A stretch of 64,000 nt of DNA from Lysinibacillus sp. BPa_S21 (GCF_023337795.1 NZ_JALIRS010000006.1:124001-188000); one strand, 5' to 3'. Counted from the stretch's first letter, positions 17,074-25,709 are shown. Program-made: numbers and translations. The notes: generated from the sequence alone by a model not told the origin.

Positions 17074-17099
17074 GTCAACGAATTATGTTGACCTTTTTT
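17074..17099 (+). terminator. Hairpin with T-run, plus strand
   Basis: GTCAAC and GTTGAC are perfect complements around seven bases and are followed by CTTTTTT. No intact plus-strand gene precedes it, so it may have belonged to lost mobile-element DNA. Confidence 0.55.
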
Positions 17100-17111
17100 A
17101 ATAGAAGTTAT

Positions 17112-18017
17112 TTATGAATTTGAAAGGGCTGTATTTAAATAAGGTGCTTTCGTTTTAAAACGTGAAAATAAATAACAGCCAATAATAACGATTAATCCAC
17201 CAATTCCTTGTGTCCAAGAGATGCTCTCTCCTAAAAATAAAAACGCTAAAATTGCAGTGAAAATCGGATTGAAATTAAGGAAAACACCGGATGTTGTAGC
17301 CCCTAATTTTTGAATACCTATGCTCCAAAGCACCATACAAACGACAGTGGAAATAAACCCCGTATATAAAAGCGATAGAAGAAAAGAATGATTCACATTG
17401 GAAATCGAAAAATCATTAAGGTTAAACGGCAATAATACAAGAAGACCAAATATTCCTGAATACAAATTAGACATTAGTGGCGAAGTAGTTTTCATTGCCC
17501 ATTTACTACAGACGGAATAAATTCCCCAAACACATACAGCTGCCATCATCCATAAATCACCCAAATTAAAATGAAAAGACAATAATAAGTTGATATTCCC
17601 TTTTGAAAGTACGAGAAGAACACCAACTAACGAAAGAAACATTGAAAGAGCTTGAAAAATATTAATCTTTTCTTTTAGAAAAAGAAATGAAAAAAACGCA
17701 ATAGAAATAGTATTTAATGTTGAAATGAGGCCAACATTCGTCGATGTAGTTCTTTCCAATGCTAAAAATTGAAAGATATTGAACATTAGCACACCTGTAA
17801 TGCCCATTAAAAATAAAGGGAGAAGGGCATCACGAGAGGGGAGCAACCTTTTTTCTTTCCACCATACCATTGGAAGAAGTGCAACGACGGCAATGATCCA
17901 TCTTAAGCTTGTCAATGTTAACGGAGAGGCATGATCAACAAGCGATTTGGCAACTACAAAATTGCCTCCCCAAAGCAAACTAGTTAAAAGCATTAATAAA
18001 ACATAGACATTCGTCAA
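17112..18017 (-). CDS. EamA-family (DMT) transporter
   Basis: The product has 301 residues and ten membrane helices in two EamA repeats: LLTSLLWGGNFVVAKSLVDH at the start and NPIFTAILAFLFLGESISWT in the second. The start is TTG with AAAGGAGAG upstream on the minus strand. It is divergent from an Lrp/AsnC regulator, which suggests amino-acid export under feedback control; that is inferred from context only. It differs clearly in sequence from the EamA gene at 6862. Confidence 0.9.
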   Translation of the reverse strand: MTNVYVLLMLLTSLLWGGNFVVAKSLVDHASPLTLTSLRWIIAVVALLPMVWWKEKRLLPSRDALLPLFLMGITGVLMFNIFQFLALERTTSTNVGLISTLNTISIAFFSFLFLKEKINIFQALSMFLSLVGVLLVLSKGNINLLLSFHFNLGDLWMMAAVCVWGIYSVCSKWAMKTTSPLMSNLYSGIFGLLVLLPFNLNDFSISNVNHSFLLSLLYTGFISTVVCMVLWSIGIQKLGATTSGVFLNFNPIFTAILAFLFLGESISWTQGIGGLIVIIGCYLFSRFKTKAPYLNTALSNS

Positions 18018-18226
18018 ATCACGATCTCTCCTTTGATTCTAAAATTTACAATCGAGTTACATTTGATAAAAGAATCATAACATTTTCGCTATTTTAGCAG
18101 TAGAATATTTTGTATAATGAACAAAAGTTAAAATAATAGTAAGAATAATAGAGTTTTACGGAATAAAATTAATAAAAATTGTCGGTTGTAGCTGAAATTT
18201 CGAATAAAAAAAGGAGAGCAAATGGC

Positions 18227-18712
18227 ATGGGAACGATAGATAGAAAATTATTGGATAGTGTTGATATGGAAATATTAGATATTTTGCAGAGAGAAGTACA
18301 GGTAAGTAATGCTGAGATTGCGAGACGTGTGAATTTATCCCCTCCGGCAACCCATACAAGGATAAAACGTTTAGAAAGTGAAGGGTTTATTGACAAACAA
18401 GTTGCTATTTTAAATCATGAGAAGCTGGGATTCGATTTACTCTGTTACGTTTTCATGAGTACCAATATCCATCAAGCTAAGGAATTAGAAGCTTTAGAAA
18501 ATACCTTGAAAACGATGACAGAAATATTAGAATGTCATTGTTTAACAGGAGAGTATGATTATCTCTTAAAGGTAATTATTAGAGATCGAAAAGAATTAAA
18601 TAGCTTTATAAGAAAATTAAATATGTTGGGCATTTCTCGTATTCAAACAAACTTATCTTTAAGAGAAATAAAATATTCTACAGTTTTACCAATAGCAGAA
18701 GATGACCAATAG
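18227..18712 (+). CDS. Lrp/AsnC-family transcriptional regulator
   Basis: With the ATG at 18227 (AAGGAGAG upstream) the protein has 161 residues. The N-terminal AsnC-type helix-turn-helix contains VQVSNAEIARRVNLSPPATH, followed by IKRLESEGFIDKQVAILNHE. The C-terminal RAM domain, which binds amino acids and mediates oligomerisation, includes ILECHCLTGEYDYLLKVIIR. An in-frame upstream TTG at 18179 would add 16 residues not expected in the family. It probably regulates the divergent EamA transporter. Confidence 0.92.
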   Translation: MGTIDRKLLDSVDMEILDILQREVQVSNAEIARRVNLSPPATHTRIKRLESEGFIDKQVAILNHEKLGFDLLCYVFMSTNIHQAKELEALENTLKTMTEILECHCLTGEYDYLLKVIIRDRKELNSFIRKLNMLGISRIQTNLSLREIKYSTVLPIAEDDQ

Positions 18713-18795
18713 AAGTTCTTGTATTTTAGCTTCGTCACAAAAATTGTTTAGGTCAAAAACGTAAACATAGAAACATGATAATTGTAGGAGGTATT

Positions 18796-19365
18796 ATGAA
18801 AACATTCATATATATGGTTCGACACGGAGATTCACCAAAGGAAGGGAATGAGAGAACGAGGGCACTCACTGAAAAAGGGAAGTTAGACACGCAACGAATA
18901 ACGGATATTCTCGTTAAAGAGGGCGTCGATACGGTTTTCTCAAGCCCGTATAGTCGCTCAATCCAAACTGTTCAAGAAATAGCTAATCAAATAGAAAACG
19001 AGGTAATTGTATGTGAAGATCTAAAAGAACGAATATTTATTGCTGAAGAGAAACGAATCCCTGACAAGGAATTATTCCCTTTATTACAAAGGTCATTTTC
19101 TGACCCAACCTATGCTTTTTAGGGAGGCGAATCAAATATTGATTGTCAGGAACGTGCAATAAAAGTCTTAAAAGAATTATTAAATCAATGTCAAGGACAG
19201 AAAGTAGTAATTGGTACGCATGGGGCTATAATGACGTTAATAATGGGGTTTTATGATAGTAGATATGATTTGAACTTTTTATTACATACAACTAAGCCCG
19301 ACATTTATAAAATGGAATTCGATGGCCAAGAATTGGTCCATGTAAAAAGGTTATGGGAGGTATAA
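18796..19365 (+). pseudogene. Histidine phosphatase with an in-frame TAG
   Basis: The ATG follows TAGGAGG and opens a phosphoglycerate-mutase-like protein with the catalytic VRHGDSPKEGNERT and TVFSSPYSRSIQTVQEIA. A TAG at 19120, probably TGG to TAG in AFWGGES, interrupts it. The same frame continues GGESNIDCQERAIKVL and VVIGTHGAIMTLIMGFYD (the second catalytic His) to 19365. The full frame is 189 codons, normal for the family. Only one base change is needed to restore it. Confidence 0.88.
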
Positions 19366-19379
19366 ACGCTTGTTACCCT

Positions 19380-19517
19380 ATGAAATGGAAGGGCAAGCTA
19401 AAACAGATTCATAAACAAATTAATGAAAATAAATATATTTTAGGTGTTGCTGCAGGTGCTGGAATGACAGCTAAATACGCAGAACAAGGTGGCGCTGATT
19501 TTATTAGCTCTAAATAA
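19380..19517 (+). pseudogene. PEP hydrolase family N-terminal fragment
   Basis: A 45-codon frame reads NKYILGVAAGAGMTAKYAEQ then GGADFISS before a stop. This is the N-terminus of the phosphoenolpyruvate hydrolase (TIM-barrel signal transduction) family, normally about 270 residues. The remaining five sixths are missing and the sequence changes abruptly, so it is a deletion remnant. No good ribosome binding site precedes it. Confidence 0.65.
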
Positions 19518-19561
19518 TAAGCATAATCCAACAATATGCACATTTGTGGAAGAGAACAAAC

Positions 19562-19783
19562 TTAAATGACTGTGTTGTTCGAATTCAACGAATTATTAAG
19601 GCTGGTAAGTCTATAAATCCTGATAATAAAAATTATTTTTTTGAAAAGCTTGTACCACGGAACACCAATGATAAAAACAGCAATTAAAAGATAAAAAAGA
19701 TCATGAGTTTGTATCCCGTCTGAAAAAAGAATTAGTGATAATACTATAATTGCCAATACTCTAATTAAGATTATTTTTTTCAT
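19562..19783 (-). CDS. Small hypothetical membrane protein
   Basis: The product has 73 residues with two hydrophobic helices (about 5-21 and 29-53), then a polar tail rich in Asn and Ser. The ATG follows GAGGGG on the minus strand. No family is recognised. It is one of a series of short membrane proteins on the minus strand between 19.5 and 23.5 kb. Confidence 0.55.
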   Translation of the reverse strand: MKKIILIRVLAIIVLSLILFSDGIQTHDLFYLLIAVFIIGVPWYKLFKKIIFIIRIYRLTSLNNSLNSNNTVI

Positions 19784-20064
19784 TCAAGCCCCTCATTTTT
19801 TCAAGAATATTACCGAATGTTTTTAAAGTTGTATTACTATATGGGAATTTTAACATTAATTTCAGGTATTTTCCATATTCTGAAAAAGGATTTAGGGACC
19901 GAACGGAAGTTTTCAAGCGAATAAAATAATTAGCTTTTAAAAAAGTTTTCTATTACGGCTACTGGAGATTGTTGTTCATATACTTGTTTACAGCTCCATT
20001 TCTGAAGATTTTGTAATTGAAAAAATGTTCAATTACATTAATAAAGCATTGCTACAAAGCAATG

Positions 20065-20253
20065 CTAAGTTCGAGGGAGTTTCGACAACTTTACTACATT
20101 AAAAACAAAGCCTATAAATCCGCAAATAAAGAAAATATATGCTACTAGTAAGGACATAGCTTCTAAGTTGTTAGTAAAGATTCTATATCCTCCTAAAGTA
20201 AATAATGCCAAACCGCCAACCGAGCTAATAACTGTTCTATTCTTGTCAGTCAA
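20065..20253 (-). CDS. Small hypothetical two-helix membrane protein
   Basis: The product has 62 residues, starting at TTG with an excellent GGAGGTG site. SVGGLALFTLGGYRIF and SLLVAYIFFICGFIGFVFNV form two helices with short basic ends. No family is recognised. The strong ribosome binding site supports a real gene. Confidence 0.6.
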   Translation of the reverse strand: MTDKNRTVISSVGGLALFTLGGYRIFTNNLEAMSLLVAYIFFICGFIGFVFNVVKLSKLPRT

Positions 20254-20417
20254 AAAAACACCTCCAAATAAATGGTATGTATATAGGTTAACATGAATTC
20301 GTTTTTTAGTTAACCTAATGTGTTTTTTTCATTGGAGAGTGTCATTAAAACAAAGAACCTTAATAAACAATATGAGTATTTTGTTCAATAAAAAAAGGTA
20401 ATGAAACCTCATTTCCC

Positions 20418-20605
20418 TTAATCATTCTTACGTTTAAATGTTAATTCAAAAAAGAAGGAGTGCCGTGGCCTTTTATTCCAGGTGCAAAGATTTATACTAA
20501 CCTCTATCCTTCTTTTTCATGATCATAAACGACTTTATGATAATCTTCCAAAGGAGTTAGTTTGAATGAAGACAATTGATTTTTTACAAATTTATGTTCG
20601 TACAA
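20418..20605 (-). pseudogene. DUF4177-like protein with two in-frame stops
   Basis: Read on the minus strand from TTG at 20605, the frame gives YEHKFVKNQLSSFKLTPLED, YHKVVYDHEKEG, stop, RLV, stop, IFAPGIKGHGTPSFFELTFK. This parallels the intact gene at 21043 (YEYKFVKIEFKKISGRPTED and EGWRFIQILTPDF), with stops where that protein has Trp and Gln. It is therefore a decayed paralogue of the neighbour 440 bases away. Confidence 0.7.
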
Positions 20606-20651
20606 GTCTATGAAAACTTGAGGAGTAATCGAAGGAAATTGTTCAGTAAAG

Positions 20652-20858
20652 TTATTTATCTTTTTGAGGTTTTACAAAGAATGAAATGAAAATAACAGAT
20701 AGCCCTATAGCAACGAATATTATTGCAATAGATTTATTTGAAATAAATGAATTGTATTCTAGGGAACCAGTTAATCTGCCTGTTCCACTTACAAGCAAGA
20801 AGATACCAAAAATAAATATTATATATCCAATTTTAGAATGTGTACCGTCTGTTCTCAT
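20652..20858 (-). CDS. Small hypothetical membrane protein
   Basis: The product has 68 residues with helices at about 10-27 and 42-61 and a basic C-terminus VKPQKDK. The ATG is preceded by AGGAGTG on the minus strand. Family not recognised. Confidence 0.55.
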   Translation of the reverse strand: MRTDGTHSKIGYIIFIFGIFLLVSGTGRLTGSLEYNSFISNKSIAIIFVAIGLSVIFISFFVKPQKDK

Positions 20859-20967
20859 TGCATAACACTCCTAATACCTATGTTAATAACTTATATGTAG
20901 AATAACATAATTGGTGAATGTTTGAAAATGCAGGTTTGTTTAATTCAATTACTGCACACTATGAGTA

Positions 20968-20996
20968 AAGGGTCACTTTGGATAGGGTGACCCTTA
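20968..20996. terminator. Bidirectional hairpin
   Basis: GGGTCA and TGACCC are perfect complements around 12 bases. On the minus strand this ends the DUF4177 gene with a short T-run. Confidence 0.6.
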
Positions 20997-21042
20997 GTAA
21001 CTAAATTCGAAGGTTCTTAGTTTATAGCCTCAGAAATAGATT

Positions 21043-21237
21043 TTATGTATTTTGTGGTCTCTCGAAAATTAGTTCATAGTAAGTACCCATCCCAGGTGCA
21101 GTAGTAAAGTCAGGAGTTAAGATTTGAATAAATCTCCAACCTTCTTTTGCGTGATTTTTAATTACTTCTCGATAATCTTCGGTAGGTCTGCCTGATATTT
21201 TTTTAAACTCAATTTTAACAAACTTATATTCGTACAT
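21043..21237 (-). CDS. DUF4177 domain protein
   Basis: The 64-residue protein has the DUF4177 pattern: YEYKFVKIEFK at the start, HAKEGWRFIQILTPDF in the middle and a terminal YYELIFERP strand. The family is a small alpha/beta fold of unknown function, common in bacilli. The ATG follows AAAAAGGAG on the minus strand. A decayed paralogue lies at 20418-20605, so this locus once had a tandem duplication. Confidence 0.85.
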   Translation of the reverse strand: MYEYKFVKIEFKKISGRPTEDYREVIKNHAKEGWRFIQILTPDFTTAPGMGTYYELIFERPQNT

Positions 21238-21328
21238 AAAAACAGCTCCTTTTTAACCAGATTATAACATAAATAAGCTGCAGCTTTTGCAGACGCTACA
21301 GCAAACTAATGAACAATATGAGGAAAAT

Positions 21329-21353
21329 GAAAAAATCCCAGTTCATACTGGGA
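21329..21353 (-). terminator. Minus-strand terminator
   Basis: On the minus strand CCCAGT pairs with ACTGGG around a four-base loop and is followed by ATTTTTT. It probably ended the remnant at 21398-21579. Confidence 0.7.
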
Positions 21354-21397
21354 AAACGGTTTGTCGGGTTCAATAAATATTATTTTTCTGAACAATC

Positions 21398-21579
21398 TAC
21401 ATGCATTGGCGGTGGAACCAATCACCAACTTTTAGTTTTATTAAGACGTAACATTTGAGGTGCGGTTCATTTCTACGGTGATTTATGCATGTATATTTGT
21501 AAGGATTATCGTAGATATGATAAGTGTCTCCGCTAAGAAGTACCTTTTGTGTTTCAGCGTCTATTACTACAAACTTGTG
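21398..21579 (-). pseudogene. Unrecognised decayed ORF
   Basis: Sixty codons are open between two stops on the minus strand without a start: KFVVIDAETQKVLLSGDTYH and, later, HLKCYVLIKLKVGDWFHRQC. The amino-acid pattern looks like real protein. The stop at 21580-21582 is preceded in the same frame by KNEIEE, so a longer gene appears to have been broken. I do not recognise it. A terminator lies just downstream. Confidence 0.35.
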
Positions 21580-21677
21580 CTATTCTTCTATTTCGTTTTT
21601 TTTCTATATAAATAATGAGTGACATTAAATAAGAATTCACGAAATTGTTTCAGCTTAAAATAAATTTGAGCTGTTTT

Positions 21678-21896
21678 TTAATATACTATTGGATTACAGG
21701 GCGGAAAACCATTAACATCTTGAATCATAAAGAAATCATATTGTTTTAAAGCAAATTGAGTCCGATATAGATATTCATATAAAAGTAGCTTGCCATTTGA
21801 TACTCCACATAATATTCCTGATGTTCCTTGACCATTGACGAGTGATACGCCTACAGGTTGACCAACTAAATACGCTATTTTTTGTTGCCAGGGCAT
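21678..21896 (-). CDS. Small hypothetical protein, beta-rich
   Basis: With the third of three clustered ATGs (21896) as start, the AAAGGA site is correctly spaced and the product has 72 residues: MPWQQKIAYLVGQPVGVSLV, then a Gly-containing beta pattern (GQGTSGILCGVSNGKLLLYE) and FFMIQDVNGFPPC. The alternating strand pattern resembles an Sm-like small barrel, but this is only a guess. Short proteins of this type occur in bacilli without known function. Confidence 0.6.
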   Translation of the reverse strand: MPWQQKIAYLVGQPVGVSLVNGQGTSGILCGVSNGKLLLYEYLYRTQFALKQYDFFMIQDVNGFPPCNPIVY

Positions 21897-22084
21897 AATC
21901 ATCATTCCTTTCAGAATATTATATGTTTTCGCAAATATTTTGTGATGTGAAGAGATTGGACCGATTGGACTGAATGAAAAAAGCCGCAGCGTTTATAGAT
22001 GTCAACGGAACATGTTAGTTGAATTCGTTATTATGATTAGGAGTAATTTTGAGAAAAACTATTTTTCTCGTGAGGGATTTTAGA

Positions 22085-22348
22085 ATGAGTAATTATCAAG
22101 AAGGTTATTTATGTAGATGTTGTGGAAGTAATCACGCTAAACTTCCGATGAGTTATGGAAGTCCTGTACCTGATTATTATTACAACATACCCTTAGAAGA
22201 GCATGAAAGCCGAATAGAGATGAATGAGGATTTGTGCATTATTGACGAAGAGTATTTTTTTATCCGTGGATGTATTGAGATTCCTGTATTAGATGCGGAG
22301 GAGCCATTTATTTGGAATGTCTGGGTTTCTTTAATATCGAATATTTAA
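22085..22348 (+). pseudogene. DUF2199 protein, C-terminally truncated
   Basis: From the ATG at 22085 (GAGGG upstream) the frame reads YLCRCCGSNHAKLPMSYGSP, HESRIEMNEDLCIIDEEYFF and EEPFIWNVWVSL. This is the N-terminal half of DUF2199, including its CxxC pair. The family is normally about 160-170 residues, and this stops at 87 with a few unrelated codons. The second half is missing and the next gene runs the opposite way, so it is probably non-functional. Confidence 0.7.
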
Positions 22349-22359
22349 TTAAAGCACTG

Positions 22360-22569
22360 TTATTCATTATTTGGCTTTATTATTGGTTTTCCATCCTTAT
22401 CCAATAACGGAGTGATTCCCCCTGCATATCCACCCCAACTAAATAAATAATGAACCCCTGTTTCTTTATCTATTATTATTCTGTTTCCATTAGCCACACC
22501 ATTTTCTGAAAGGATTTCTTCAAATCTCTTTTTTGATCCTTTATTCTTATCTGAATCATTATTAAACAT
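22360..22569 (-). CDS. DUF6440 domain protein
   Basis: The ATG at 22569 has GGAGGCG upstream and is preferred over the ATGs at 22590 and 22584. The 69-residue product contains KRFEEILSENGVANGNRIII and DKETGVHYLFSWGGYAGGIT then PLLDKDGKPII, matching the DUF6440 family of small cytosolic proteins of unknown function. Confidence 0.8.
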   Translation of the reverse strand: MFNNDSDKNKGSKKRFEEILSENGVANGNRIIIDKETGVHYLFSWGGYAGGITPLLDKDGKPIIKPNNE

Positions 22570-22700
22570 TTTTTTCGCCTCCATATTCATTTATATGTAA
22601 ACACTATTACTGAAATTCCAAATAACATTTTTTATACCACGCTCTTACCTAGTTTAAAAAGGCAACAGTTTTCTTGAAAACTACCCTTTCTGCCCCGTTA

Positions 22701-22726
22701 ATAGCAACAATCCTTGGGAAACAGCC
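22701..22726 (+). repeat. Dispersed intergenic motif, copy 2
   Basis: ATAGCAACAATCCTTGGGAA is followed by ACAGCC. It matches the copy at 14731 with three or four changes. Confidence 0.6.
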
Positions 22727-22805
22727 TGAATTAAAGAAAATCAGTGAATCGACAGATTAATTTGAATATAATATTTGTAAAGAAAAGAATTAGGGAGATG
22801 GTGTA

Positions 22806-23057
22806 ATGAGCGAAATAGATAAACGAAACAGATTAAGCGAAGAACCATTTACTTATCAATTTACGAAAAAAGGAACGGTAGTCATATATTACGAAGGTAA
22901 ACAAATTAAATTTGTAAAGGATAAGGAGGCTGAGCGTCTGATCACAAGGATAAAAGAAGTCGAAGATGATAGAACGGCAGTACAGTTATTGTTAGCTAAA
23001 ATTACGGGTAATTTTAAACGAGGTAACGAGAAATCTGGTAAAAATAAAAGGAAGTAA
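22806..23057 (+). CDS. Small hypothetical basic protein
   Basis: The product has 83 residues, starting at ATG with AGGGAGATGG upstream. PFTYQFTKKGTVVIYYEGKQ and KFVKDKEAERLITRIKEVED suggest a short beta hairpin then a helix, with a Lys/Arg-rich tail. It resembles small bacillar proteins of unknown function. A terminator-like hairpin follows at 23118. Confidence 0.65.
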   Translation: MSEIDKRNRLSEEPFTYQFTKKGTVVIYYEGKQIKFVKDKEAERLITRIKEVEDDRTAVQLLLAKITGNFKRGNEKSGKNKRK

Positions 23058-23117
23058 GCCTTAGTCTATTTTCGTAAATTTTCGAAGGTGGAAAATGAAT
23101 ATTGAGGATATTTATTG

Positions 23118-23148
23118 AAAAACTGACAACAACAGTTGTCAGTTTAAA
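23118..23148. terminator. Bidirectional hairpin, AAACTGACAAC type
   Basis: AAACTGACAAC and GTTGTCAGTTT are perfect complements around four bases. The T-run is better on the minus strand (gene at 23223). A near-identical hairpin occurs at 24339-24369. Confidence 0.7.
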
Positions 23149-23222
23149 AATGGAATTTTGCTAGCGAACAGTAAACATGGACGATAGTTGATGTCTTATT
23201 TATCTCAAAACTGTTAAAACCT

Positions 23223-23420
23223 TTAAGTCACTCGTTTATCTTTACTAATTTTCTGCATTGTAAGAATAAGTCCTGTTAAACCAGCGCCAAATGCAGGACC
23301 AATACTAAAGATAAGAAATCGCCAATTTCCTGTATATAAGGATATTGTTAGAAAAAAAATAGGTAAACCGATTAATGCAAACAAAGAAGCAATTAAGGGT
23401 AATCTTTTATTTTCTTGCAT
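23223..23420 (-). CDS. Small hypothetical two-helix membrane protein
   Basis: The product has 65 residues with helices at about 8-27 and 34-53 and basic ends. The ATG has GGGGGTG upstream on the minus strand. Family not recognised. A terminator lies downstream at 23118. Confidence 0.6.
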   Translation of the reverse strand: MQENKRLPLIASLFALIGLPIFFLTISLYTGNWRFLIFSIGPAFGAGLTGLILTMQKISKDKRVT

Positions 23421-23592
23421 TTGTTACACCCCCTTGAAATTTATAAATACATTCAATTTTAACACAAATATTCAAAATAATTACTTTTTTGATGGATATA
23501 AAAGATAAGGTGATTTAAAAGCTATAGTCACGCTATAATTCGAAGTGGCATTTGCCCTTCAATTTATTTCCGACATTTAGAGGAGATTATAG

Positions 23593-23928
23593 ATGAAATA
23601 TAACCAGATTATTATTGCTGTAGTATTATTCATTGTATTAGGAAGTAGCTATTATTTCGTTGCGATTTCAAAATATGTGTTATCGGAAAAATATAATGAT
23701 TTTCCTGTTCCTAAAAGCGCTCAACTAACACAGGAAAATGAGTATGACTCTGTATATGAGTGGTCAAAGTCTTCTGATATAAATGGTATTCCATTTAGTT
23801 ATAGTCTAATCATTTGGGTATATGGTTGGGAAGAGGTAGTTAGAGAAGGTACTTTAACAATTTACGAGAGGGATGGAAACAAGATCCATCTATCAAGCCA
23901 GCGAGGGGAAATTAGTATAGGAAGGTGA
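23593..23928 (+). CDS. Membrane-anchored or exported hypothetical protein
   Basis: The product has 111 residues. Residues 5-27 form one hydrophobic helix (IIIAVVLFIVLGSSYYFVAI), followed by an extracellular-type domain with PVPKSAQLTQENEYDSVYEW and a final strand-rich part. The ATG follows AGAGGAG. Several Lysinibacillus/Bacillus small anchored proteins look similar, but no named family is recognised. Confidence 0.65.
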   Translation: MKYNQIIIAVVLFIVLGSSYYFVAISKYVLSEKYNDFPVPKSAQLTQENEYDSVYEWSKSSDINGIPFSYSLIIWVYGWEEVVREGTLTIYERDGNKIHLSSQRGEISIGR

Positions 23929-24063
23929 ATACTTTTCCTAAAGCTTTAAAAGCCCTATTTTTAGATAAAAATATATTTAGGAATGCATTATAGGGACGGT
24001 GGAAAGAGCTTGAGCCTATTATTGAGTAGGTGGGATAAGTTATGGTTTTGAGAGGAATGTTGG

Positions 24064-24088
24064 TAAAAAAAGATGGGATTTCCCATCT
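24064..24088 (-). terminator. Minus-strand terminator
   Basis: On the minus strand GATGGGA pairs with TCCCATC and is followed by seven T residues. It lies directly after the 44-codon gene at 24096. Confidence 0.8.
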
Positions 24089-24095
24089 ATGTATA

Positions 24096-24230
24096 CTATT
24101 TATCTAGCTTGTTGGATATATTCCTTAGAATTTCGTTTTGCTCCTCCCGTAAGTTGTTTTGTTCTTCTTGCAAGTTAATGAGTTTAAATAAAAACCAAAT
24201 TACAAATATAAAAAATAATATGACAAGCAT
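24096..24230 (-). CDS. 44-residue membrane/coiled-coil small protein
   Basis: The frame starts MLVILFFIFVIWFLFKLINL, one membrane helix, and continues with EEQNNLREEQNEILRNISNK, a heptad-like amphipathic helix, then stop. A correct terminator sits eight bases downstream. AAAAGGGG lies 14 bases upstream of the ATG, somewhat far for a ribosome binding site. The architecture resembles small membrane-anchored coiled-coil proteins found in bacilli, role unknown. Confidence 0.6.
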   Translation of the reverse strand: MLVILFFIFVIWFLFKLINLQEEQNNLREEQNEILRNISNKLDK

Positions 24231-24338
24231 TATTCTAATAAAACCCCTTTTTGTTTGATTATACCATAAGCGTATTGAGATTAAGAAAGAAGGAATGACA
24301 ATCGTGTCAGAAAAAAATGAGCAGTTTCAACAAAATAA

Positions 24339-24369
24339 AAAAACTGACAACTCATGTTGTCAGTAAAAA
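24339..24369 (-). terminator. Hairpin, second ACTGACAA type
   Basis: ACTGACAA pairs with TTGTCAGT around six bases and is followed by seven T residues on the minus strand. The arms repeat those at 23118, suggesting a duplicated terminator cassette. Confidence 0.65.
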
Positions 24370-24897
24370 GTATTCCTGATACTGGAATACTATATGGATT
24401 CTACCTCTCCTTTATGATTTTCTATATTTTATTAAGAATGTATTTTTAGACTTATATGTTAGTTTATTTATTTCAAATAATTAAAGGCTTTCTGCTTTGA
24501 AAACTGTATCAAACAGCCATAAAACAAACAGAGGCTAGCTTAAGGACTTTGACGTTTCGTCAAGGTTATTATTGGGTGGGAGATGGTAATGTGAGTACTA
24601 AAGAAATGTTTACTTACGAGGTGCAATTAAAAACTGATACGATGAATCAAGTAACAAAAGTAGTAAAAGATTTTAGTCTTATGCACCTGCCCAGTGTTAT
24701 ATAACTTTATATTTTTTGTACCCTAATTAAGCGGGGTACAAAGGGTTAAAACGGATAACACATTTTTTACCAAGTCATTTTTAAAAAAGAAATATTATAT
24801 TTTAATAAGCTTGAGTATTAGGTTTTTTCATTGCTAAAAAACAAAAACCCCGCCAAATCAATATTTTTACGCTATAATGTAGGACGAGGTGAAGAAA
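24370..24897 (+). other. Gap with a small gene tail and an inverted repeat
   Basis: A short frame beginning near GTG 24592 reads STKEMFTYEVQLKTDTMNQV then VKDFSLMHLPSVI and stops; it looks like a piece of a larger protein, not recognised. TTTGTACCC and GGGTACAAA (24716-24742) are perfect complements but no U-run follows on either strand. TATAAT at 24873 may be the -10 box of the thioesterase gene. Confidence 0.35.
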
Positions 24898-25323
24898 ATG
24901 TTTGTTAGTGAAAAACAAATCGAAATTCGATATGCTGAGACCGACCAAATGGGCGTAGTGTATCATGCAAACTATATCATTTGGATGGAGATAGGTCGTT
25001 CTCAGTTAGTAAATGATGCAGGCTTTGAGTATGCTGAGTTAGAAAAAGATGGTTATGTATCGCCAGTAATGGATTTATCCATTTCTTATAAGGCTGCTTT
25101 GCATTATGGCCAAGTGGCAACGGTCCGTACATGGGTGGAAAAACATGATCGTTTACGTACAACATATGGCTACGAAATTTTACATGAAGATGGCACGATT
25201 GCGGCGACTGCTCAGTCCGTACATATTCTAGCGCAAAAAGATACGTTACGTCCGGTATCCTTAAGTAAAATTGATCCGGCATGGGATGCGAAATACAAAG
25301 AAATCGCTCGCGAAAAGAAATAG
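24898..25323 (+). CDS. Hotdog-fold acyl-CoA thioesterase (YbgC/FcbC type)
   Basis: From the ATG at 24898, with GAGGTG seven bases upstream, the product has 141 residues. RYAETDQMGVVYHANYIIWM carries the conserved Tyr/Asp of the 4-hydroxybenzoyl-CoA thioesterase family. The later HYGQVATVRTWVEKHDRLRT is the central strand region. It hydrolyses acyl-CoA in the cytosol, with unknown chain preference. An in-frame GTG at 24889 overlaps the ribosome binding site and is less likely. The DUF423 gene follows 11 bases after the stop, so the two form an operon. Confidence 0.9.
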   Translation: MFVSEKQIEIRYAETDQMGVVYHANYIIWMEIGRSQLVNDAGFEYAELEKDGYVSPVMDLSISYKAALHYGQVATVRTWVEKHDRLRTTYGYEILHEDGTIAATAQSVHILAQKDTLRPVSLSKIDPAWDAKYKEIAREKK

Positions 25324-25334
25324 GGGAATACAAC

Positions 25335-25709
25335 ATGGAACTTTTATTGGCAATCGGTGCAATTATGGCTTGTCTTGGGGTCGTGTTAGGTGCTTTTGGG
25401 GCGCATGCACTAAAAGATAAATTTGCGTCACCACACTATGCAGCTATTTGGGAGACTGCTGTGCAATACCATATGTATCATGCATTAGGTTTACTAGGGC
25501 TTGGTATTTTATCGAGTGAAGCCCTATTAGGAGCTTCCAGTTTGCTATCTTGGGCAGGATATTTAATGTTCGCAGGAATTGTATTTTTCTCAGGTAGTTT
25601 ATACGTATTAGCGGTTACAGGTGTGAAAAAGCTTGGAGCGATTACGCCAATCGGCGGTATGTTATTTATCGTTGCATGGGTGTTAGTGGCCATTTCCGCA
25701 TTTTCTTAA
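25335..25709 (+). CDS. DUF423 membrane protein (YwdK-like)
   Basis: From the ATG at 25335 the product has 124 residues and four hydrophobic helices. IMACLGVVLGAFGAHALKDK is the DUF423 hallmark, and YHMYHALGLLGLGIL follows. The ATG has a modest TAGGGGAA site. Members occur across bacteria as small inner-membrane proteins of unknown function. It is probably cotranscribed with the thioesterase and ends at a terminator. Confidence 0.9.
   Translation: MELLLAIGAIMACLGVVLGAFGAHALKDKFASPHYAAIWETAVQYHMYHALGLLGLGILSSEALLGASSLLSWAGYLMFAGIVFFSGSLYVLAVTGVKKLGAITPIGGMLFIVAWVLVAISAFS

Noticed and set aside
18796-19365. TAG in the histidine phosphatase read as a recoded amino acid
   Set aside because: No pyrrolysine machinery or context signal is visible, and neighbouring genes carry ordinary nonsense mutations too.
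24712-24742. Perfect inverted repeat as a terminator
   Set aside because: The T-run precedes the hairpin instead of following it on both strands, so it cannot act as a standard terminator.
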